DNA of 5,285 nt from Burkholderiales bacterium. Lineage in GTDB: Bacteria; Pseudomonadota; Gammaproteobacteria; Burkholderiales; Burkholderiaceae_C. Of this stretch, positions 1 through 5,285 are shown piece by piece. The notes below the pieces were generated by a model. It worked only from the letters and a program-made list of their open reading frames with translations. It had not been told where the DNA came from and did not search any database. The position numbers and the translations under genes are program-made. Positions within the stretch are counted from its first letter, which is position 1. The number at the start of each line of letters is the position of its first letter. Where the stretch lies: contig CANJKD010000226.1 of the NCBI GenBank assembly GCA_947474415.1, positions 1 through 5,285 of the forward strand, given 5' to 3'.

Positions 1-545
1 AGCAGGTGCAGCAGGTCGAATTCGGTACTCGTCAGCTCCACCGGCTGGCCCTGGCGCTGCACGCTGCGCGTGACCGGGTCCACGGTCAGCCCGTCAAAGC
101 GCAGCGGGCCGGCGGGGGCCACAGCTGCGGCAGGCGTGGCGCTGCGCCGGCGCAGCACGGTCTGCACGCGGGCCACGAGTTCGCGCGGCTCGAAGGGTTT
201 GGGCAGGTAGTCGTCGGCACCGAGTTCGAGCCCGACGATGCGGTCCATCGGCTCACCGCGCGCCGTCAGCATCAGCAAGGGAAGGTGGCGGGTGCGCGCC
301 TCGGCGCGCAGTTCGCGGCAGAGGTCGAGGCCATCGCCGTCGGGCAGCATCAGGTCGAGCACGAGCGCGTCGAACGAATCCGTCGCGAGGCGGGCCCGGC
401 CGGCCGCCAGCGAACCCGCAATCTCGACCTCGAAACCCGATGGTCGAAGGTAGTCGGCCACCATCGTGGCGAGGCGAGCATCGTCATCGATCAGCAGCAA
501 GCGGGCGGTGGCGGCGTGTGCGCCCGGTGCGTGGCCGAATGACAT
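1..545 (-). CDS. OmpR/PhoB-family response regulator, C-terminal end cut by window edge
   Basis: Cytoplasmic DNA-binding half of a two-component system. The 181 visible codons start at the ATG at 545, preceded by GGAG (553-556) with a 7-base spacer. The receiver domain covers about residues 14-132: acidic pocket D20/D21 in LLLIDDD, phospho-acceptor D64 in LVLDLMLPDGDG, T94 in LMLTAR, and K116 in DDYLPKPF. After a short Ala/Pro linker (about 135-146), the winged-helix domain begins (LRFDGLTVDP, then ELTSTEFDLL). The recognition helix and wing, roughly 50-60 residues, lie off the left edge. All phosphorylation residues are present, so the visible part looks functional. The gene follows the Spy/CpxP-like gene with a 62-base gap on the same strand, which suggests co-transcription and a role resembling CpxR in envelope or metal stress. 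A histidine kinase is expected next, outside the window. The family call is firm; the exact ortholog (CpxR-like, or a metal-responsive regulator) cannot be decided from this much sequence. Confidence 0.93.
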   Translation of the reverse strand, partial: MSFGHAPGAHAATARLLLIDDDARLATMVADYLRPSGFEVEIAGSLAAGRARLATDSFDALVLDLMLPDGDGLDLCRELRAEARTRHLPLLMLTARGEPMDRIVGLELGADDYLPKPFEPRELVARVQTVLRRRSATPAAAVAPAGPLRFDGLTVDPVTRSVQRQGQPVELTSTEFDLLHL

Positions 546-590
546 CGTCGTACTCCAGGGTGATCGGTCTGACGAAACGCCAGCCGGCGC

Positions 591-606
591 GGCGGCCCCG
601 GCCGCC
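591..606 (-). repeat. GC-rich hairpin between the Spy-like gene and the regulator gene
   Basis: GGCGGCC and GGCCGCC form a perfect 7-base inverted repeat separated by two bases, starting one base after the stop codon of the Spy-like gene. There is no run of T after it, so it is not a standard intrinsic terminator. It could be an intercistronic stability or partial-termination element that sets the ratio of the two products. The repeat itself is certain; its function is inferred, and such repeats also arise by chance at this GC content. Confidence 0.4.
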
Positions 607-607
607 T

Positions 608-1189
608 TCATGGCTTGGGCTTCTCGCCGTGTTCGTCGTGCTCGCCCTGCATGCGATGCATGCGATCCGGCATCGCCGCCTGGCGCTGCCTCATGCGCTC
701 GCCGAGCTTGGCGCGCTGCTCGGGCGTCAAGACCTTGCCGACATCGAGCATGGCCAGCAGCATGCGCTTGCTGGCCTGGTCGTGCTGGGCCAGCATCTGC
801 TGCCGCACCGACTCGGCGGCGGCCGCGTCGATCATGGGCGCCACACAGATCTGCTGGGCCTTTTCATGCAGGCTGCGGCTCGCTTCGTGCTGCGCCTTCA
901 GGTCGACCGCCGCAGTTTGCGCGATTTGCCTGACCTGGCTGCGCTGGGCTTCGGTGGCGTCCAGGCCATCGAGCAGGTGGTCAACCGCGCGCGCGATGTG
1001 CTCGGGCGGGCCATTGAACATCATCATGCCGGGCCCAACGCCGCCGCTTCCCATGCTGCGGCCATGGCCCTGGGCGTGCGCCGAACCTGCCGCCGCTGCA
1101 GCCACCACGACCAGCATGCCGGCCGTCATCCAATGCATCAGGCGCATGCGCGCCGGACCGGTCGATTTGTCAAGGCCTGCTTGAACCAT
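608..1189 (-). CDS. Spy/CpxP-like periplasmic LTXXQ-motif protein (possible metal-stress sensor)
   Basis: Secreted helical protein of 193 residues. The ATG at 1189 is preferred because AGGAG (1196-1200) lies 6 bases upstream; the adjacent ATG at 1192 would be only 3 bases away. The signal peptide is a basic n-region (about 1-19), a hydrophobic stretch (about 20-36) and a likely AHA|Q cleavage after A39. The mature protein has the Spy/CpxP pattern: a degenerate first motif, LDATEAQ (76-82), and a clear second motif, LTPEQRAKL (154-162), both in predicted helices. Both ends of the mature chain are rich in Met and His (GHGRSM, GPGMMMF at the start; MPDRMHRM, GEHDEHGE at the end), which suggests metal contact. 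Family members are ATP-independent chaperones (Spy), inhibitors of the Cpx kinase (CpxP) or metal sensors (CnrX-type). Being directly upstream of a response-regulator gene favours a signalling or feedback role. The family is well supported; the signal it senses is inferred. Confidence 0.85.
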   Translation of the reverse strand: MVQAGLDKSTGPARMRLMHWMTAGMLVVVAAAAAGSAHAQGHGRSMGSGGVGPGMMMFNGPPEHIARAVDHLLDGLDATEAQRSQVRQIAQTAAVDLKAQHEASRSLHEKAQQICVAPMIDAAAAESVRQQMLAQHDQASKRMLLAMLDVGKVLTPEQRAKLGERMRQRQAAMPDRMHRMQGEHDEHGEKPKP

Positions 1190-1201
1190 CATGAACTCCT
1201 G

Positions 1202-1223
1202 GTTCGGGCCCCAAAGCCCGAGC
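1202..1223 (-). promoter_or_regulatory. Leader hairpin abutting the ribosome-binding site of the Spy-like gene
   Basis: An 8-pair inverted repeat (1202-1209 with 1216-1223, one G-T wobble, core TCGGGC/GCCCGA) with a 6-base loop ends one base before the AGGAG at 1196-1200. In the transcript it would stand directly 5' of the ribosome-binding site. It may affect translation or RNA stability, or simply be part of an operator. The structure is seen; the role is inference. Confidence 0.35.
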
Positions 1224-1224
1224 A

Positions 1225-1281
1225 GTGAATGGTCGGCGCAGAGAGTGAATGAGGCTTGACTGCCCCGTAAAGTTCTGTGAA
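1225..1281. promoter_or_regulatory. Phased GTGAA/GTAAA repeats: candidate response-regulator binding sites
   Basis: Four copies of GTRAA lie in the same orientation on the plus strand: GTGAA at 1225, GTGAA at 1245, GTAAA at 1267 and GTGAA at 1277. Start-to-start spacings are 20, 22 and 10 bases, all close to whole helical turns. The last pair, GTAAA-N5-GTGAA, closely matches the CpxR box (GTAAA-N5-GTAAA). The first two copies sit in a longer repeated AGTGAATG. OmpR-family dimers bind such direct repeats on one face of the helix. The cluster lies 33-92 bases upstream of the Spy-like start codon, so autoregulation by the linked regulator is plausible. No convincing -35/-10 pair was found nearby. 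The 1225 copy is close enough to the gene to act as a repressing site. Confidence 0.5.
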
Positions 1282-1325
1282 CCGGCCTGCAGGCAGTCTG
1301 GTCAGTCATGTCAGCAGCGGGTTCA

Positions 1326-1574
1326 TCAGCGCAACAACGGAAACGACGGAAGCAGTTTAGCGATCACGAGCGCGCCGAGCGCCAGCACACCGAGCGCCGC
1401 CGCAGGCAGCGAGGCCAAGCCGCAACGCGGCGGTGCCGACGGCCGTCTCGTGTTCGTCGACGCCGTGTGGAAGCCCGACGCCGCAGAGAGATCGGAGTAC
1501 CCCGTGAACTCAGAAGGGCGCTCGTCGACGGGCTCGGCGTCCCCGTCATGGATTTGGGTGGACTGGATTTTCAT
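1326..1574 (-). CDS. Small hypothetical protein with one C-terminal membrane segment
   Basis: I do not recognise this family. The 82-codon reading frame opens with ATG at 1574. Its first ~52 residues are polar and low in structure (rich in Ser, Thr, Pro and acidic residues), and it ends in one strong hydrophobic segment at about residues 55-75 (LPAAALGVLALGALVIAKLL) with a short tail. About 80% of its codons end in G or C, consistent with a coding gene in this genome. Against it: no good ribosome-binding site precedes the ATG, and the only start further upstream is a TTG at 1658. It lies on the same strand as the Spy-like gene, about 135 bases upstream, with the GTRAA repeats in between, so it may be a separate unit. 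A membrane-anchored small regulator or tail-anchored protein is possible; a chance reading frame in high-GC DNA cannot be excluded. Confidence 0.4.
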   Translation of the reverse strand: MKIQSTQIHDGDAEPVDERPSEFTGYSDLSAASGFHTASTNTRRPSAPPRCGLASLPAAALGVLALGALVIAKLLPSFPLLR

Positions 1575-1867
1575 GCTGCCATTGTTGGCTGCGGCACCAC
1601 GGCGCCGCAGCCCGCGATTCAGGGGTTGCAGCCACGCCGCCGCGCGCACCGTGAACAATTACCGGGCGCGGTCTGCGACCGTTCTCATCCAGCCATGCCG
1701 GACACAAATGATGTGCTTTCGTCAACAGTCGGCAGAATGCGTGCCGACGGCCGCTGTCAGGGGTTGGCCGGGAAGTCACACTTGTGCGCCAAACTTCGGG
1801 CCAGTATCGGCAAGATCGCCGGACGCCCCAGCGCAGCACGAATCACAGCCGGAACCAGGAACGACAG
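1575..1867. other. Intergenic stretch with no convincing gene
   Basis: Reading frames here are short, Arg/Pro-rich and lack start signals, as expected for non-coding high-GC DNA. The last ~80 bases should hold the promoter of the lipoprotein gene. The best candidate, TTGTGC followed at about 17 bases by TATCGG, is weak. Nothing else was recognised. Confidence 0.4.
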
Positions 1868-2236
1868 ATGATCAGAATCGCCTCAGCCGCATTGGCCGCA
1901 TGCCTCATCGCCGGGTGTACCTCCAGCCGCCCGCCCCTGCCCACCGATGCGGTGGTTCGCACGACGGCGCCGCGCAACCATGAATCGGCGATCACCAATT
2001 ATTTCGATGCCACCGTGCGCGGCCTCGACCCGAACCGCGAACTGGTCATCGGCACGCCGCAGCGCGGCGCCTGCCCGATGGGCGCCAACACCGGCGGCTA
2101 CGTTGGCTGGGTGGTTCCAGTCGAGTACAAGACCCGCGCGAAAGACAGCAGCACCGTCACGGTGACGAGCTACTTCTTCTGGTTCAGCGAAGAGGTGATT
2201 CGCGGCGTGACGCGGCGCATGGAACTGTGCCCCTGA
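1868..2236 (+). CDS. Small outer-membrane-type lipoprotein, function unknown
   Basis: A 122-residue protein with a short lipoprotein signal: basic start (MIR), hydrophobic core, lipobox IAGC, and lipidated Cys17 followed by TSS, which favours outer-membrane sorting because there is no Asp at +2. The ATG at 1868 is chosen because AGGA sits 7 bases upstream and the signal peptide starts there; an in-frame start at 1784 would put 28 charged residues in front of the signal. The mature part has a short Pro/Thr linker, then a compact domain (about 38-122) with predicted strands (ITNYFDATV, GYVGWVVPVEY, TVTVTSYFFWF). Cys69 and Cys121 could form a disulfide in the periplasm. It loosely resembles small proteobacterial lipoproteins with a YFD...GWVV pattern, but I cannot assign a family. 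It is convergent with no intact neighbour; the debris of the decayed island begins about 100 bases downstream. Confidence 0.8.
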   Translation: MIRIASAALAACLIAGCTSSRPPLPTDAVVRTTAPRNHESAITNYFDATVRGLDPNRELVIGTPQRGACPMGANTGGYVGWVVPVEYKTRAKDSSTVTVTSYFFWFSEEVIRGVTRRMELCP

Positions 2237-2333
2237 ACCGCAGGAGCGCCGGGCTTGAAAGAGGCTGTGCACTTCGGCCTTGATTTCATCGGATGAGAGT
2301 GCGCGCCGCAGCGGGCCCGAGCCGGCGTAGGCG
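2237..2333. other. Unassigned spacer between the lipoprotein and the restriction-gene remnants
   Basis: There is no start signal, no intrinsic terminator with a T-run, and no recognised product. The minus strand reads openly through it (including ALSSDEIKAEVHSLFQAR), which has normal protein composition and could be the worn end of another gene, but I recognise no family. The left border of the decayed island probably lies in or near this stretch. Confidence 0.3.
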
Positions 2334-2453
2334 GCATTACCGAAGAACAAAGAACGCCTGTTTGAGCAGACCTTCAAGTACATCGACAACATCCTGTTCA
2401 AGGAAGCTGGCGGCAGCACCGAACTTGCCAGTGCTTGCATTGCACGATGCTGA
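2334..2453 (+). pseudogene. hsdM: N-terminal fragment of a type I restriction-modification methyltransferase (HsdM)
   Basis: The frame from 2334 reads LPKNKERLFEQTF, then KYIDNILFKEAGGSTEL (to 2426). This is the characteristic N-terminal helical segment of HsdM, where FEQTF...ID..L.KEAG...TELDYTEQTSW is typical. Homology stops right after GGSTEL: the expected DYTEQTSW is absent, and the frame ends at TGA (2451-2453) after about nine unrelated codons. There is no ATG at the start; a neighbouring frame reads ITEEQR just upstream, so a one- or two-base slip may separate the original start from the rest. Intact HsdM is roughly 500 residues with an NPPF methylation motif, so over 90% is missing. 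It is adjacent to the Mrr-like fragment on the other strand. No active methyltransferase can be made. Confidence 0.7.
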
Positions 2454-2553
2454 CCAGAATGCCTGGCTGATTGCGGGAGTACTGCCAGATGTCGATTCCC
2501 TCGTCAGCTCCATGTGACTGCGACTTCGTCTCGAATCCGGCCTGCGCAAACAA
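2425..2553 (-). pseudogene. Fragment of an Mrr-like restriction endonuclease catalytic domain
   Basis: Reading leftward from 2553, the frame gives LFAQAGFETKSQSHGADEG, then IDIWQYSRNQPGILVSIVQC and KHWQ. This fits the core of the Mrr_cat domain of the PD-(D/E)xK nucleases: a G-(A/G)-D-x-G-(I/V)-D segment carrying the metal-binding Asp, a strand pair, and then QCK, the QxK form of the active-site motif common in this family. A TAG stop (2554-2556) lies immediately upstream in frame, and homology ends downstream at about 2425 where the HsdM remnant begins. Only about 43 codons survive, so the DNA-recognition domain and the rest of the fold are lost. The fragment is inactive. It may come from a stand-alone type IV enzyme or from a larger restriction protein containing this domain. 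Recognition is by motif only, without a search. Confidence 0.6.
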
Positions 2554-2614
2554 CTACGCACTACGACTTCCAGTTCACGATCACCTGGCCCGGCGCCAAT
2601 GACCCGACAGGCAA

Positions 2615-2974
2615 TTGATCTTAGAACCCGATCCTTGTCACCTTGTCGAAAAAAATGCGCGGCCCAGCGACAAGTTTTCCGTACATTTTCCGGTCATTTA
2701 CGACAGGTTCCGCGCAAGGGCTCGCCGGGCCAGTGGGCTCGATCACATCCACCTGCACAATCTGCGGCACAGCGCGGCCAGCGAAATAATCAATGCGGAC
2801 GTTGACCTGTTCATTGTCGGTCAGTTGCTGGGCCACAAAGACCCGCGCTCGACGAAACGCGACAGCCACCTGAAGCACGAAACGCTCGCGGCCGCGGTGA
2901 ACAAGATCGGCCGAACGGATGGGCAAAGGCCTCCGCACAACGACCATGAAAAAGGCCACCTGAAGGCGGCCTAA
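2615..2974 (+). pseudogene. Tyrosine recombinase (phage/island integrase) remnant, C-terminal half, catalytic Tyr lost
   Basis: The open frame encodes about 119 residues; clear similarity to site-specific recombinases starts near residue 25 (HFPVIYDRF) and runs to about residue 100. Visible catalytic parts are the HxxR box (H48 and R51 in LHNLRHSAAS) and the LLGH box (H74 in VGQLLGHKD). The nucleophile position in the usual TKRYSHL reads TKRDSHL, with codon GAC at 2861-2863, so Tyr has become Asp. The N-terminal DNA-binding domain, first catalytic Arg and Lys are all missing, and no ribosome-binding site precedes the TTG at 2615. Intact relatives have about 320-420 residues. The last ~10 codons overlap the tRNA terminator and are probably not original coding sequence. 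It lies 18 bases from the 3' end of tRNA-Ser, the normal position of an integrase at an island boundary. It cannot catalyse recombination. Confidence 0.8.
2949..2972 (-). terminator. Intrinsic terminator of the tRNA-Ser transcript
   Basis: On the minus strand AGGCCGCC, loop TTCA and GGTGGCCT form an 8-pair stem (one G-T), whose last T begins a run of T bases before CATG. It lies 21-44 bases past the CCA end of tRNA-Ser. It also overlaps the last codons of the integrase remnant on the opposite strand. Confidence 0.8.
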
Positions 2975-2992
2975 ATCTGTGTGTTTTACCTA

Positions 2993-3080
2993 TGGAGGAG
3001 AGGGAGGGATTCGAACCCTCGGAACCTTACGGTTCGCCTGATTTCGAGTCAGGTACATTCGACCACTCTGCCACCTCTCC
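2993..3080 (-). tRNA. tRNA-Ser, anticodon CGA
   Basis: An 88-base tRNA including an encoded CCA (2993-2995); it reads the serine codon UCG. The complete fold can be written: acceptor GGAGAGG with CCTCTCC; short D-stem GCA/TGT; anticodon stem CCTGA/TCAGG around loop CTCGAAA, with anticodon CGA at 3044-3046; long class II variable arm GAACC-GTAA-GGTTC, which is the identity element for seryl-tRNA synthetase; and T arm GAGGG-TTCGAAT-CCCTC. The base before CCA (position 73) is T, whereas bacterial serine tRNAs usually have G there. It lies downstream of serS on the same strand and is followed by an intrinsic terminator. Its 3' end borders the integrase remnant, so it was probably the attachment site of the lost island. 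Confidence 0.97.
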
Positions 3081-3144
3081 AGGTGCCCATGTGCGGGCTG
3101 ATTCTCAGCAGCCAGCGGTCGGCGTGATGTCTACCGAGCCTCGA

Positions 3145-3173
3145 ATTCTAACCTACGCCCTTGCCCAACAGAC
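3145..3173 (-). promoter_or_regulatory. Candidate promoter of tRNA-Ser
   Basis: The minus strand has TAGAAT (3145-3150), five of six matches to the -10 consensus, followed by the TTCGAGG context common at strong promoters in this group. The -35 position at 17 bases (GTCTGT, 3168-3173) is poor. Transcription would start near 3138 and give a leader of about 58 bases for processing. Read-through from serS is an alternative source of the transcript. Confidence 0.5.
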
Positions 3174-3193
3174 CGGCCTGCGGTGCTGAAGCA

Positions 3194-5069
<1,876 letters not shown>

Positions 5070-5108
5070 GGGGATCCCTCGGTGCGCAAGGTTTGCGCTG
5101 GAGCGATC

Positions 5109-5139
5109 ATTGTGAATCGAATCGACCCCGGCAAGTCAA
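5109..5139 (-). promoter_or_regulatory. bfr: Candidate proximal promoter of bacterioferritin
   Basis: A good -35, TTGACT (5134-5139), is followed either by TTCACA at 17 bases (5111-5116) or by CACAAT at 19 bases (5109-5114). Neither -10 is strong. The leader would be about 35 bases. Confidence 0.4.
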
Positions 5140-5168
5140 CGGGTGCGGGCCACCTGCGCTTGCGATGT

Positions 5169-5199
5169 TATTATGATTGCAAATCATTCTCATTAACAA
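5169..5199. promoter_or_regulatory. Fur-box-like element with overlapping promoter signals in both directions
   Basis: ATGATT-GCA-AATCAT (5173-5187) is a perfect 6-base inverted repeat, and it overlaps AATCATTCTCATT (5182-5194), a common form of the right half of Fur boxes in this group. Leftward, TTGTTA (5194-5199), an 18-base spacer and CATAAT (5170-5175) would make a second, distal bacterioferritin promoter inside the box. Rightward, TATTAT (5169-5174) could serve as a -10 but has no clear -35. Iron-loaded Fur would block whichever promoter is used here. The box is well supported by pattern; which gene it controls is inferred. Confidence 0.65.
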
Positions 5200-5231
5200 T
5201 CCGAAGGATCTGCCCCTCGGTTCGAGACGCC

Positions 5232-5285
5232 ATGCCGGGAGTCACAACAAGTGCGGACGCAAATTTCACCTTCCGCCACGCGCCG
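5232..5285 (+). CDS. Possible start of a rightward gene, cut by window edge
   Basis: An ATG at 5232 opens 18 codons (MPGVTTSADANFTFRHAP) that stay open to the edge. The only good ribosome-binding sequence, GAAGGA (5203-5208), is about 23 bases away, too far for this ATG, so the true start may lie elsewhere or outside. A gene here divergent from bacterioferritin and downstream of a Fur box would be expected to act in iron or haem uptake, but these residues identify no family. Confidence 0.25.
   Translation, partial: MPGVTTSADANFTFRHAP

Noticed and set aside
440..1228. Long plus-strand open frames opposite the Spy-like and regulator genes
   Set aside because: They are Arg/His/Ala-rich with no recognisable motif or start signal, and lie opposite genes with clear domain motifs; typical shadows in high-GC DNA.
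1190..1309. Extended start of the Spy-like protein at 1309, adding 40 residues
   Set aside because: The extra part would run through the operator repeats and place a long hydrophilic stretch before the signal peptide; AGGAG at 1196-1200 fits the ATG at 1189.
1249..1983. 244-codon plus-strand open frame
   Set aside because: It spans the operator region and runs into the lipoprotein gene in a different frame, has no ribosome-binding site, and its composition is that of a random high-GC frame.
2293..2517. 74-codon plus-strand open frame across the restriction remnants
   Set aside because: It crosses the HsdM/Mrr junction in a frame that carries neither similarity, so it is an accident of the rearrangement.
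2454..2614. Plus-strand reading TTTHYDFQFTITWPGANDPTGN in this stretch as part of a phage or Ig-like protein
   Set aside because: It is only about 22 codons with no start and no recognised family; too little to call.

Overview
The window looks like a chromosomal segment of a high-GC betaproteobacterium, most likely order Burkholderiales. The seryl-tRNA synthetase and bacterioferritin read like proteins of that group, third codon positions are strongly G/C, and candidate -10 boxes have the TAGAATTC / TACAATTC form. This placement rests on family knowledge, not on a database search.

Layout from left to right: (1) 1-1600, minus strand: a stress-sensing unit. A periplasmic Spy/CpxP-like LTXXQ protein (608-1189) is followed by an OmpR-type response regulator (1-545, cut by the window edge). 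Upstream lie a cluster of phased GTGAA/GTAAA repeats, a hairpin next to the ribosome-binding site and, further upstream, a possible small membrane protein (1326-1574). The likely logic is that the regulator binds the repeats and the periplasmic protein buffers or reports the signal. A sensor kinase would be expected just beyond the left edge. (2) 1868-2236, plus strand: a small lipoprotein of unknown function. (3) 2237-2980: a gene graveyard. It holds the extreme N-terminus of a type I methyltransferase (HsdM), a piece of an Mrr-like endonuclease on the opposite strand fused to it almost base to base, and the C-terminal part of a tyrosine recombinase whose catalytic tyrosine is replaced by aspartate. 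This debris lies against the 3' end of a tRNA gene, the usual insertion site of genomic islands, so it is read as a decayed integrated island. (4) 2993-3080, minus strand: tRNA-Ser(CGA) with its own candidate promoter and a clear intrinsic terminator. (5) 3194-4489, minus strand: serS, whose product charges that tRNA. (6) 4593-5069, minus strand: bacterioferritin. (7) 5070-5285: an iron-regulatory intergenic region with a Fur-box-like element and candidate promoters in both directions, with perhaps the first codons of a rightward gene at the edge.

No new complete system is visible. The most informative unusual items are the restriction-gene junction and dead integrase beside tRNA-Ser, the phased regulator-binding repeats upstream of the Spy-like gene, the serS leader that lacks a Shine-Dalgarno but carries a strong hairpin, and the Thr at the usual Glu127 ferroxidase position of the bacterioferritin.
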